Source of the DNA: Acanthochromis polyacanthus
Lineage: Eukaryota > Chordata > Actinopteri > Pomacentridae
Assembly (NCBI RefSeq): GCF_021347895.1
Contig: NC_067113.1
Coordinates: forward strand, 46,415,474 to 46,479,473
Reading direction: 5' to 3'
DNA: 64,000 bases
Positions within the stretch are counted from its first letter, which is position 1; every line of letters begins with the position of its first letter. A program made the translations under genes and the position numbers. The notes beneath the pieces are model-generated. The model saw only the letters and a program-made list of their open reading frames with translations, did not search any database and was not told the DNA's origin. This document shows, one piece after another, positions 1 through 11,007 of the stretch.

Positions 1-2450
1 GCGAACATTCCAACACTCATTTCTCCCCAACATAATCGCACTCACTCTTGACAAAAATCTGCATAATGTTCCATGTATAGCTGCTAGCTAGAATGAAAGA
101 GGGAGGTGGGAGGATGGTGGTGAGGCGGGGGACAGGCAGGGGGAATGGAGCCAGCGGCATATCCCTCAAAGTCAGAGCCAAATTGAATCTGCAGGTGCAA
201 ATGTGGCATGTGTGCTGCCTCTAAGATGCGCAGCTATCTATATTTATATGAATAATATATGGCTGGTCAAGGGGCCAAGAAGCCTGCAGGGAATAAGTTC
301 CTACGGCACACGGAATCAATCATTATATGCCACTGAAATGCATTTATCGCTGGCTTGGACCTCTTTATTATGATTTCATGGGGCTTGATATGGGCTTTCT
401 CTTTCTGTTTTCATTCACAGCTCCTCTTCCTCAGCTAAAACAGATGAAAGATAACGGTGCTTTCAAATGGCACTGTGACTCCGTGTCTATTCAGAGGCTC
501 AGCAGCACACCGGCTATCTGATTTGCAGACAGCAGTAATTACTTGCTGTAGTATATGTTGCATTTATGCGCTTATCTCTGCATGCGTGCATATAAATGCA
601 TCCATCTATGTGCATATTGCCATTCATCAGTCACTGCAGCTTCATCAATACATGAAAAGCAGGTTTGGTCTCATGATACAGCATCAGCAACCTTTTCATT
701 AGTGCTCCCAGAGCCTATATGTATCAATGTGATTGCAGAACAGATGGACGGCACAGCAGTGGCCCTTTAGATGTCCTTCTTCTTCTCTGCTCATGTTTGA
801 AACTGCAATATGGGCATATGTCTCTGTCCTGTCCAGCTCTGATATGAAACTACAGAAGAGCAGACTAATTAGCTGCTAATAGCTTTGATTTTATTTCCAG
901 CACCAGCATCCCTCTTTGTTTTCCCAGCACCTGACATTTAGCTGTTCAGTTTTTCGCGTACCTTTGTGTCATCGCTCGAAACTGGAAAACGTGTGCAAGC
1001 TAAACACCTAAAATACAAACACACGAGTAAATGTCACATCCCAATCTGACCTTTGATATCAACTGAGAACACCAAAATGCCATGGATGTTGCCATCAAGC
1101 CATCTTTTGATCCTCAGCCCGTCTTTGTTTCTGTCTCTTTCCACGTAATTTGGGTCCGACACAGTCCGTCTACTGGATCCACAACAAAACACGCACATCA
1201 TTCTCTTCCTGTCTCTCCCTGTGTGTTGTCTTTTCTGCCCTCTGTCTCTGCTTATTCCATTTTAATGGTTGCCTGTGTTTGTTTGGGAACAGGATGCTAT
1301 CAGAGAACCAATGCTTGGCTGCACAGACTGATCCCCTGCAGCCGTCTTTGTGAATATGTTTACATGCATTTCACTCAGGAGTCCCGATAGATCCTTGGGC
1401 GTCTCGTTACCACCATCATAGAAGAAAAATAAATAAATCTCGAGATTAATTCCGATTTGGTGGCACTACAGCACAGCACAGGCTTCCTCAGCTCCACTTT
1501 GAACCAGTAGTAGTGTTTGGCACCCACACATCCTCTCACCTCACAGGAACCTGCTGCCCTCTGCCTATAGAGAAATTAATATGGAACACCCACACCGTGC
1601 TGCCTATCATGCTCTCAGAGCCTCCACAAGGCCACTGCAGGCACAATACCTTTCCCACCCCGCCTCTGTTTCTTACCGTTTCACACGCAGATCAATAGGC
1701 AATTCGCAAAGCCACTCACTTTAAGCGTATGACTTGTTGTGGACATGTAATATCGATTTGTTTTGAACAAATGTGCCCAAATTAATGAAGCAACCCATTA
1801 CTGCTTTGCTTTACAGTTGTTGTTTTTTTCCTTATCACCACTGTAGACTGTGTGATCCTGAGCTTCACAAAGTGTCCAGGACATGAAATCATAAATACTT
1901 GCTCTCAAGGATGTGCAGGGATATTATGAGCTGCAAATGGCTTTGGCCTGGACCAGCAGGTAGTCGAATCATTCTAAGTGGGAACAATACAGAGTGTGTG
2001 TGGGCTGAGATTTTTCTCCCCCAGCGTGGCGTGGTGTCTGATGTGAGGGCACGATGGCTCTCATGTGGCATTTGACTGTGCTTCATATGGAGCAGCTGCT
2101 TCGGGTGAGTCACTCCTGCACTGTGGAGGCCAAAAATCTATTGTATCCATCACCAGGAAACAAGCAAAAGCGGACACCCGCATGCATCCATGCACAGCAC
2201 AGAAGATTACAGCAATCAGGTTCGATAGCCCCCTCGGTGAAGGGGGGAAAAATCTGGAGTTATCAGCTATTATCTGTTTATCGGTTTGAAATATTCATGA
2301 GTAATGCATCTGCTGTATGGGATGCATTTTGGACAGAGAGGAGAGGAGAGAGGAGGGTGGGAGGGATGAAATTTGAGGGGGTGAGAGAGGGAGGAAGAAG
2401 GGGGGAGAGAGACGCCCCAATGCAGTTAAGGGATTGGTGAATGCCATCCC
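1..2450. other. Noncoding DNA, possible intron 1 of a minus-strand gene
   Basis: I see no gene, RNA or recognisable transposon here. The open frames are short, overlap on both strands and lack any protein-family motif. If the exon proposed at 3229-3326 is real, this stretch lies inside its first intron. A purine-rich tract occupies 2331-2412. Confidence 0.5.
2331..2412. repeat. Purine-rich (GA/GGA) low-complexity tract
   Basis: Nearly every base is A or G, with irregular GAGAGG and GGGAGG units. This is directly visible. Such homopurine runs can adopt triplex-type structures, but nothing here shows a function. Confidence 0.75.
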
Positions 2451-3228
2451 TTTCTCTCTTTTTTCTTTTTGTCTTTCTCCAGCTGGATCTGTGGATATGT
2501 GGGTGTGCAAGCAGGTGAAGTGATGATGCGCTCAGAAAAAAAGGCTTCTGCGTTAATTACGCAGAAGCTCCTGGATGCAAATGTGTTCGATATGGCGGTT
2601 CGGTGCAAAAGGTTCCTTTTTAGTGGTGGGTTGGAGGGGAAAAAACACGCACAAAAGCCACAGGGATGCGTAGCATACTTTCGTGTGTCGGTATCGACTT
2701 CTGTGTTTGCAACAGGAAGGTTTAACAGGGGAGAGGAGGGAGGAGGTGGTGTGGGGTGGCCACCATTCTGTGGATTTCTTCGAGACGTGTCTGATGTGCG
2801 CTCACTAAGCAGGACACCGAAACTGCCAGTCCATCATCCATCCACACATTTCTTTTCTTTTTTTAAACCGCTCGTGTTTGTTTTTTTCACTAATGTGCTC
2901 AAACACAGATCTGCTCCGGTTAAAGCGCATCATGGATAGTTGCGCAAATAAAAAGCATGTCTCCACGTCAAGCGAGGGTTCGAGGCCAGTCATCAGTCTA
3001 ATTATCTTGCAATATTTGTCCCTAATGTCTGCGATCGCGCATGACTGATCGCCGTTTAGGAAGCGATCCGATCCGTTATTCCAACAACAAGACCATTTTG
3101 TGCGGCGAAACATCCCCGATTCGCCGGATTTCGGCGTTTTTCTGTAACTTGGAAAAACCGCAGACGCAATCACACGACATGGATCAAATGGCAGACACAC
3201 AATAGACAAGTAAACAGAGTAAACTTAC
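2450..3228. other. CpG-bearing flank downstream of the putative exon 1
   Basis: CpG dinucleotides are clearly denser than in the surrounding DNA, for example around 3030-3135, which contains GCGATCGCGC, CGATCCGATCCG and repeated TCGCCG-type words. This fits the 5' portion of an intron next to a CpG-island promoter. A perfect 10-bp palindrome with a 5-nt loop sits at 2544-2568. No protein motif was found in the open frames. Confidence 0.4.
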
Positions 3229-3326
3229 CCGATGTAATCATCATCGAAGCTGTATGTGACGTCTATTCCCATCAAGTGCGCCGCTCCGGTGCCGAGTAAG
3301 AGCCCCAGCGCACAACATAAAGCCAG
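3229..3326 (-). CDS. Putative first coding exon of an unidentified secreted or membrane protein, partial
   Basis: On the minus strand an open frame runs from 3326 to 3229 and meets an excellent splice donor (CGG|GTAAGT, GT at 3228-3227). Its first 16 residues are strongly hydrophobic (LALCCALGLLLGTGAA), like a signal-peptide core. They are followed by HLMGIDVTYSFDDDYI, and the exon ends in phase 2. The difficulty is the start. A TGA lies directly upstream in frame (3329-3327) and the only in-frame ATG is at 3272-3270, after the hydrophobic stretch. A start at CTG 3326, a frameshift from the out-of-frame ATG at 3318, or translation from 3272 are all possible. A 12-codon upstream ORF lies at 3420-3382. 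The exon sits in a CpG-bearing block with CCAAT motifs to its right, as expected for a minus-strand 5' end. I do not recognise the protein. It could be a chance frame beside a chance donor. Confidence 0.35.
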
Positions 3327-3381
3327 TCAACAATGTGTGGTCTTCTTATTTTCACGCAGTTGACGCGAAATCAGTTCTGGT

Positions 3382-3420
3382 TTATCTTCCAATGGGGAAA
3401 ATGCACACGAGCTTCTGCAT
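3382..3420 (-). other. Short upstream ORF in the putative 5' UTR
   Basis: ATG at 3420-3418 opens a 12-residue frame (MQKLVCIFPIGR) ending at TAA 3384-3382, upstream of the putative coding exon. If the transcript exists, this uORF would be met first by scanning ribosomes and could damp translation. This is inference; 12 codons is well within chance. Confidence 0.25.
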
Positions 3421-3429
3421 GAGGGGAGA

Positions 3430-3735
3430 TCAAAACCGCCAAGTCCCAAAAAACCCGCAGCTTTGTTGGCTAAAGTACGAAGAAAGATTCACGCGTTCCG
3501 GTTGCCCTTCCCTTTCCAGTCTCTACAGCGGCTGTTTAGGGCGCATCTCTCCCCTCGATCAAGTGTCAGGCGGACCACATAGATGCGCCGCCGTCTCCTC
3601 AGCAGTCATTAATATTAGAACAAACCCTGACTCTCCAGAGGACAGCCAATAGCGTCAGAGAAGCAGGCGAGCTGCTCGCAGCATCCCTGCTCTGGTTGGC
3701 TGAGAGCAACCGTCAGTCATATCCCAGAAGCCTGT
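3430..3735 (-). promoter_or_regulatory. Candidate CpG-rich promoter of a minus-strand gene
   Basis: This block has many CpGs (for example 3535-3605) and two CCAAT-type motifs: GCCAAT on the plus strand at 3645-3650, and GCCAACC on the minus strand at 3700-3694. No TATA box is placed convincingly, as is usual for CpG-island promoters. Its position just upstream of the putative minus-strand exon at 3229-3326 is what suggests promoter function. Transcription start data are needed to confirm it. Confidence 0.35.
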
Positions 3736-6700
3736 TCTCATCTATGTCTTGTTCTGTTGGAGGTGAAGCACGCTGCAAAAAATATCCATATTAACAAGTA
3801 ACTCAGGCCAGCCAGGAGTCCTAAAATGGTGTTTCAAATCACACAGCTACATATAAATGAATAAAGATGTTTTCATGTTTTAAAAATCAATGTTCTTTAC
3901 TAGCATCCAAAAGATATCAGTTTGTCTTCACTGTAAAGATGTTTGACTTTTCCCCTGCCAAATGCCTCCTGAACAACTTGGCTGATTTTCTATCCTGACA
4001 CTGTTTGACTTATTGAACACTACATGGCTTCAGCAAAAACATCAAGCATCGATATATTTTATCAGGAATTGGGCAAACCAATTTTTCCTCTGCAACTTAT
4101 TTGCGAAATTACAGCTACTGTCTTGTTCTAGCTGTAGTGTAGCAATAAATGATGAAACAGAAGTCAATCAATCGGACTTTGCCTACAAATAGAATCTAAC
4201 ACAAATTGCTAAATACAACTAAAAGCAGAAACATCATTGCCACCCCCTTCTCAATCCGCCCACAAGCGATTATAAATGAAGGACTCGATAAAAAGCACGG
4301 AGCGAGGAACTGAGGAGACGCTATCATAAATAAATCTCTGAAATTTCATAAATTTGCAATGAGGAAACACCAGAGGCTTATTAAAGTCCTCTGTAATGTT
4401 TCAATCTGTAAACACGCAATTCAATCAGACAGAATCCATCGATGTAAACACAGAACTGACTGCAGTGTCAGACGTCTCTCTGAACTGTAGTGCAGCTGAA
4501 GCATCAGGAAAGGGAAATACTTAAGGACAAGTACCTCAGTAGCTGTCATTTGTGCATCATTTGTAGATATGCATTATTTCCTGAATTAGAAAAACGTAGC
4601 TTTCATAGGAAGATTTTAACTCCTAGTAGATATTTTTGGTTCTTTATTTATAAGATTTGAACTTTTATGTCATGAGTGATTCAGGATAAATGAGCATCAC
4701 CGTATTGCACACTGTCTAAACATGCCACCTATAGGAAGTGAGCTAATTCTGAGAACATATGTTGTCAATTATCACCACAGCAAATGCGGTCATATTGAAC
4801 TAAGATCTCCTGCAGTGATATTAAGACACATTAAAACTCATGGACTCTTTGTTCCTCATTGAAAAATATCAAATCTAGGACTATGCAAATGTTTTTTTGT
4901 GCTTTAAAGTGTAACAACTAGGTGTAAGATGTCTTCTTCTTCTCCTAAAATGAATTGCTGTATGAATATTTAAGTCTCCATGTGTTAGTCTGACCCACCA
5001 GATAGATGTAGACTGTTGGTTTAAGCTTACCATTGGCCATGTATTTCAGGCAGATTTCTCCTCCCCTTCCACTATCTTCATCTTTAAAAATCCCCTTTAT
5101 TGCATCAAACAACAACAGCAACTTCTGAAAAAGCAATCTAACACACTGAAAATGTTGTGCTTTAAAGCTGTTCTGCCAGCGATTTCAGGCGAATTAGTCA
5201 CTTTAATCAAAGCGCCTGCATCCCTGCATGCAAATTTACCACCAAAACAATTCACCTGTCACTATTTTGAGGGGACACCATTTCTTATACTCAATCAACA
5301 TCATTATTATTTGTTTAAAGAAATGCAATCAAGCTGGAGTTTTCTTTGCCCCAAAAGCAAAATAATAATGAAGTGCAGTCAGACCATTCTACACAGCTAA
5401 AGAATGGTCTGACTACACAGGTGGACTACATTTGTTCAAGTTGCTTTAATCGACTATGACTGGCTTTTAAACAAGTCGCTATGTTTACATCTCAAACTTA
5501 GATTTTACATTTGGCACACAGAAATTTCCCTTTTTATTTAGGGCAATTGGAAATTCTATTTAGATCTGCCACCACTTGTTGGCGCATTTACTAATGGCAT
5601 CAGCACAAGTGCACTGCTGCTCTGTCTCTCCCTGCAGTGGTTGGAGTCGAATTCATTGCGAACTGTGGAAGCCCTGGCAAGCAGCTGCCACTTTCTGTGT
5701 GCAAGTACATTTGAGATGGACATTTTTTGCAGTGCAGCGGAATGAGGAAGAAAGTGCAGGCAGGGAAGAAAATGGATATCTGTACCTATTAGCTCTAGAG
5801 CTCCCGACTCAGGTCCCAGGTGGATTTCTAACACAATGTTCTACAAACTGATGTTCCTGGAGGTCGGGAGGGTTATCCGCGGCCTCGAAGAAAGAGACAT
5901 ACTTCATCTGTCAGCCCAAAGGGTTCTGATCCAGAGACTGGTCTGATTTCACTGGGTCTATGGCTTAATGTATACAAACTTATCGCACATCATGATGTTC
6001 TTTTTACCCATGTGGCGTCACTTACATTCCTGTGCAACTTCAGGAACGTTTGGGAGTTTCGATGGATCAATATCCCTCTTAGTTCCCTTTGGATTATCCA
6101 GAAGAAATTATTCAAATTTCATGTAAATTACCCAAAATCATTCATTTAGGATGTATCCTCGTAAATGGATGACCTTTATGAATAAATATCATGCCATGAG
6201 ACTACAGTATTTAGACAGTGGTCTCTAATTGAATGCAGATGATTCTTCCATGCCCCAGGTGCTGCTCACTCAAACTTAAGAAATTATGCAACTCTTTCTG
6301 AAATACTTTCCATATATTCTCCTTCCAATGCTTATTCTGCATTTTTCATGATCCTTGTTAAGATTAGTGTTTCTGTGAATTTGCAAACCACCCTCTGTCT
6401 GTGATAATGGTACAAATGCCCTTTTCGAGAGACCTCAGCTTATATAATGATGGCAGAAAAACCAGCAGGCTGATTCTAATTCAGATCGAGTACCACCGGT
6501 GAGCCTGGAGAGAAACTGCAATTTGTATGTTCTCATTTTAGTATGTTCACTGATGGGGTCAAGCTTAAGGAGCAAATCTCGCTTGGTTAACATAATGGGG
6601 GAAAAAAAATCCTGTTATTGTACTCATGTTTATGAAGCAGTGCAGCGTTGAGTAAGCACCAGTTCAGGTATGTGAAATAAAAAATATATATTTCAATCAA

Positions 6701-6944
6701 AGTGGTTTACTTTTCCAATGCATTTGAACAACACTTGATCCTCTCAGAAACATTGCCTGCAGATAAATGTGATGTACTCAAACAAATGACACATAAAATT
6801 GACATATTCAGGTCATTTTCTGAATTTCAATTTAAAAAAATATATACTGGTCACCGAAAAAAGTAAGTGCTGCTCTGCTTTTAAAACATCTTTATGAAGT
6901 GGAATTATTGAAATCCAATAATTTGAAACCTCCTTAGGGAGTGA
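3736..6944. other. Unassigned noncoding DNA
   Basis: AT-rich sequence with no gene or clear transposon visible. The only structured item is the hairpin at 5373-5418, listed separately. The short frames at 5556-5851 overlap on both strands and are judged chance. Confidence 0.6.
5373..5418. other. Short inverted repeat (18-bp stem, 10-nt loop)
   Basis: GTGCAGTCAGACCATTCT at 5373-5390 is complementary, at 17 of 18 positions, to AGAATGGTCTGACTACAC at 5401-5418, with loop ACACAGCTAA. The pairing is directly visible. It could be a cruciform, a remnant of a small MITE, or part of a folded transcript; nothing else marks it as a microRNA. Confidence 0.6.
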
Positions 6945-7945
6945 CAGATGGAACCTTAAACCTCTAAATTCTTGGGTTTGGTGTTCTCTTTGCTATTGAA
7001 GTGTGTGGTGCCATCATGCCAAAATGTAATGGATCTTTAAGGCCTTCATAAGAAAAAGATTGTCTGGCTAAAGATTTGAATAGATGTACTTCGACTTGTG
7101 AAAAAAAAACCTTCCACCATGACAAAATAAAAGGGATGTCAATTTCAAATGGCTGCCAGTTGGTCCTGGACTTTCCATCCCAGCAAATTTATCCCAGCAG
7201 AAAACTGTTTGACGCAAAAAGAAGTTTCCAAGAATCCCGAAATTTCATCACAGCATCTGTCGGTAGCTCTTGCAACTGTTGGTGTGAAAGTGTCGTATCT
7301 ACAACTGGAAAGAGATTGCACAAATTTGAGGTGCATGGGAGGCATGCCAGGAACAGCCTTCACTGTCTGAAAAGAACATTAGACCAGGCCTTTTGGAATA
7401 ATGTGCTCTGAACAGAGGAATCAAAGATAGAGTTGTTTGGCCACAGCAACAGTACACATAAGACAATGCAGACCAAAGACAGCTTTTCAGCAGAAAAAAA
7501 CCTCTGTGAAGCCTGGCGGCGGAAATGTGATGTTTAGGGGTTGCTTCACTGCCTCAGGGATTGGACAGTTTGCTGTCACTGTTTCAAAGATGAATTTTGC
7601 ATCGTATCAAAGAGCGCTTGGAGATAATGTGAGGCCATCTGTCCAAAAGTTGAAGTTAAACCAGAAGTGGACCTTTCAACAGATCCACTTGATCTTAAGC
7701 ATGCAAGCAAATCTGCCAAAGTAAGACACAAAAAGATGGTTCAGTCAAAGCCCCAATCGGAATTCCACTGAAATGTTGTTGGGGGTTTTAATCTGGCAGC
7801 ATATGCAAGAAAACCCTCAAACATCTTGCAACTGAAGGAATTTTGCATCAAAGAATTTCAAATATTTTAACAGACTGGTGGATGATTATGCAAAACACCA
7901 AAAGGAAGTTAGTTTCTACTAAGGGGGGCAATATTCACTTCTGAG
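6945..7945 (+). mobile_element. Degenerate Tc1-like DNA transposon (dead transposase)
   Basis: A Tc1/mariner transposase can be followed across broken frames. The remnant start is MPK at about 7016. Around 7170-7300 there is a block reading PSKFIPAENCL, then EVSKNPEISSQ and ALATVGVKVS. Then comes LHKFEVHGRHAR at about 7316-7353 in another frame, matching the paired helix-turn-helix end of the family. The catalytic domain is represented by FWNNVL (about 7390-7410) and DNVRPSVQKLKL (about 7627-7662). Frameshifts and stops interrupt it many times, so it cannot encode an enzyme. Terminal inverted repeats are too decayed to place, so the ends are approximate. Confidence 0.85.
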
Positions 7946-8269
7946 GTCAAGGTGGATTTATTGTATCTACAGAAGAATATTACATCTACTGACAATTACA
8001 TTTTTGTTGAACAAATGATTGAAGAAAATGATTTTTTTTTGTGTGTGGCTGTGTTCAGTTTCACCTTTATCTGCAGGCACTGTTTCAAAGAAGATGAAGA
8101 GAAAGTTTGCTTGTCCAAACATGTCAAAGAAACAATATTTTCTTTTTAATGTATTTAGTCTTTTTTACATGACTGTGTGAATTTCACCTGAACTGTTCAC
8201 ACTTTGACTATTTAACTCTGCCAGCTTTAATATCAGGATGATACATCACCTGACAGGTATAATAGATGG
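7946..8269. other. Short unassigned spacer between two elements
   Basis: Noncoding, AT-rich. It may include the decayed 3' end of the preceding Tc1-like element. The last 11 bases (ATAATAGATGG, 8259-8269) are repeated at 8564-8574 on the other side of the next MITE. Confidence 0.5.
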
Positions 8270-8563
8270 TAGTGTCTACGGATACTACGGATACGGCACT
8301 TTCCATTTGCCAGACAGATACGGACCCGTACGTGAGTCTCGCGAGTCAAGAAGCTGCTAACCACTGCAAACTGTTGAAAGGTAAGCAAAGGTTAAGGTTA
8401 GGGTTAGTTTTAGGTTTAGGGTCCGTACCTGTCGTACCGATGCTACAGCTAGCGTCTACCGGGAGTCACGTGACCAGATCTCGCGTATCTGATTGGCAAA
8501 TGGCAAGTGCCGTATCCGTAGTCCACAGGCTACGGGTACGGGTCCGTACCTCTAGCAACAACC
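8270..8563. mobile_element. CpG-rich MITE with 11-bp direct repeats
   Basis: Identical 11-bp direct repeats, ATAATAGATGG, flank this 294-bp block at 8259-8269 and 8564-8574, the hallmark of insertion. Inside are inverted arms: CTACGGATACGGCACTT near 8287 pairs with the complement of AAGTGCCGTATCCGTAG near 8507-8523, and the match continues through CCATTTGCCA and CAGATACG. Repeated GTCCGTAC/GTACGG words make it CpG-dense in AT-rich surroundings. The core has a telomere-like run (GGTTAAGGTTAGGGTTAG, from about 8390). There is no coding capacity. The 9-11 bp duplication length is reminiscent of Mutator-like elements, but the family is not identified. Confidence 0.8.
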
Positions 8564-8574
8564 ATAATAGATGG

Positions 8575-10105
8575 ACAAACCTCATACTAACCATTTACAG
8601 TCCAGAGGATGATATTTTGGACATTTAACAATTATATTTTTTTGCTTTTAAGGCTCTGTCTCTCAGCGCTTTAACTTGAAGTAGAATAATAGGACATTAA
8701 AATGCAAAGTCTCACTTTAATTTGAGTCTATCCTTATGTCAATATTGGAAGAACTGTGTGAGATAGAGCCCTCTGATCACAGAGTCCCCAAATAGCAAGG
8801 GTTCAAATGTAATTGAACGCTTTGGCTGCTAAGTGTTTCTTGGGCAGCTTTGTTTCAATTCAACATGAGTGGATGACCAAAAAAAAGCTCACATGTGGCT
8901 CAGGGTTGATTGAGAGTTTCCATTTAGATGGATTTAGTGTTGTTTGTCCATAAGTCATATAAATAAAGATGATAGTAATATATCTGAGACATATCAAATG
9001 TAGTTGATTAGCCAAAATCAAAATGGGGGTTCAGTGATGACCTGGTAGACTGAGAGGCACAGATTTAGTGGAAAAATCTGGAAGAATAACGAGCAATAGC
9101 CCTTTATGTCTGCACAGTCAGTGATGCTTTCCTGACTGTAAGTGTATATGTTTGCTTGTTAGCGATCCTGAGGAAACTTAATGACCAGAACCTCAGAGGA
9201 TTCAGCACAAGGTGAAAATCCCTCGTAAGCCTCAAAAACAAAAAGGTTGCAGTTTGTAAAAACAGCCACAAAAGAAAGCATAAGAGAGCTGAAACAAAGT
9301 TGTCTGGACTGAAGAAACAAAAATGAACTCGTTACTTCTTTACCTTACATACATTTTACAGCTTGAGTGTTTTTTCTGTCACATATGTAACATTGGTACA
9401 AGATGCATACCCCTGCTTCATTTTACTCAAGTGTTTCTGACAGAGACATGAAAAGACACTTAAACACGTAGGCTGTCTGTGTATTTAACCTTCACACAGT
9501 GAATCATGTATTACACATGATTATGTAATGCTGAAAAAAAAATAGTTTCTCAATGTTTAAAATTCTTAAAACCTTTGTTATTGTTATTTAAAGGTCTCTC
9601 AGGGTTAAAAAATCCATTTCTGTTGTGTTTTGTATGTCTTAAAGAACTGGAGATGTATAATAAAAGCTGTGCTAATATGAAGACACTTACTACTTCCATT
9701 CCTCTGGCATCCTCTTAACTATATAAACCTCCCAGCTTTACAAGTCAGTAAGAATTTTCTTCAGAAGGAAAAGTAGCAGGATAGTAGGATTTTATTCCCT
9801 AACTGAGGAACCAATATTTGTCAAGCTAAAAAATTTGAATTACTCTGCCCCCTTATGGCCCGGTGCTTCTGATGTGAGCATTTTTGAAACATCAGTTGAC
9901 TCACGGACCACCAGGTTTATAACTTTCTAGAGCTGCTTCTGCTGACTCTAAACTGTCTTAGCCACAAGCAAAATTCATCAAATGTGCTGTTCTTGGCTGC
10001 ACGAGCGAACACAGGAGACCTCATGCACTCCCAGCATCTGAAGAACTAAAGATTCAGTGGATTACTTTTTATTTTTGATGACAAAATCACCACAATGAGA
10101 AATCC
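8575..10105. other. Unassigned noncoding DNA
   Basis: AT-rich, with no open frame of note, no inverted repeats of useful length and no recognised repeat family. Confidence 0.6.
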
Positions 10106-10108
10106 TTA

Positions 10109-10587
10109 AGCCACGTGTCCACTAGATGCGATTTTCCCGCATGTAAATGTGCCGCATCTGAAAATCACCAGCATGGTGGGCGGTCACTAGCAGGCCGCTA
10201 CATGGTCACATGACAGCGCTTTCAGCTTGACAGTCTGGCAGATGCATCGGACCAACATGGCAGCTTGACTTTCTTATTTATTTCTAAAACACTTTAGTGA
10301 AAAGTATTTCTGAAAGCATTTGAGATGAGAAATAACCTGTGCAGTAGCTGAATCTGTCCTCATTTTAGTTCACTGATGGCTAGTTTAGATCAAATTTGCC
10401 TAATGTAAAAGTCAAGTCTACTTCATGCAAATGAGCCGAGTAACTGGATTGCAGCTCAAAATGCATCGCTCATGCTGGTCTGGTTATTTCATGTACTTTC
10501 TCCACAAGTACATGCCTATCATGCGGGCGATTTTTCAGATGCAGCGCGTTTACATGCAGGAAAAACACATCAAGTGGACACGTGGCT
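10109..10587. mobile_element. Harbinger-like MITE with long inverted repeats
   Basis: The two ends are inverted copies over about 70 bp. The outermost 15 bases, AGCCACGTGTCCACT, are identical. The match continues with few changes through TTTTCC, GCATGTAAA, GCATCTGAAAA and GCATG (left arm about 10109-10175, right arm about 10520-10587). The trinucleotide TTA lies immediately outside both ends (10106-10108 and 10588-10590), fitting the 3-bp TWA target duplication known for PIF/Harbinger elements. The interior has no transposase, so it is a nonautonomous element. Superfamily assignment rests on the TTA duplication alone. Confidence 0.8.
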
Positions 10588-10590
10588 TTA

Positions 10591-10999
10591 GTGATAGCAG
10601 GTTGCATGGCTAGCGTTATCATTAGCTTTGGTCATATGTCCACTTGTCAGACTTATGGGTAAACTGTAATCTGAGTCATTCAGAAATTACGGAAATTACT
10701 CTCTGAACTCTCAGCAGTCACTTTGGAGCTGTTCCCAGCTGTGACTGTGCACCAATAAACAGCTGATATTATAAGTGCAACACCGTTTGACAAACATAGC
10801 ACACAAATGAGATAAAAACAAGGACAGCACCGTGAATTTGGCTGTATTTACTGACAAAATGATCGCTCAGGGAGGAAGTTGGAAGTGATAGAAAGATCCT
10901 GGTCACCTGAAATGCCAACTGTTTTTCTCCATGTTGTCAGTGCAGATGCAGAGAGTGTCTTCTTCCTGAAGGGGGTGTGGACTGCAACAGCTCACTGGC
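10591..10999. other. Unassigned noncoding DNA
   Basis: About 400 bp without genes or recognisable repeats. Its last base begins the ATTTTTAG direct repeat that flanks the next element. Confidence 0.5.
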
Positions 11000-11007
11000 A
11001 TTTTTAG

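Noticed and set aside
2469..2939. 156-codon plus-strand frame as a gene
   Set aside because: No domain or codon pattern, and it lies where GC richness lowers stop frequency, opposite to the putative minus-strand gene.
8390..8420. Interstitial telomere, from GGTTAGGGTTAG words
   Set aside because: Only a few imperfect TTAGGG-like units, located in the core of a MITE; not an array.
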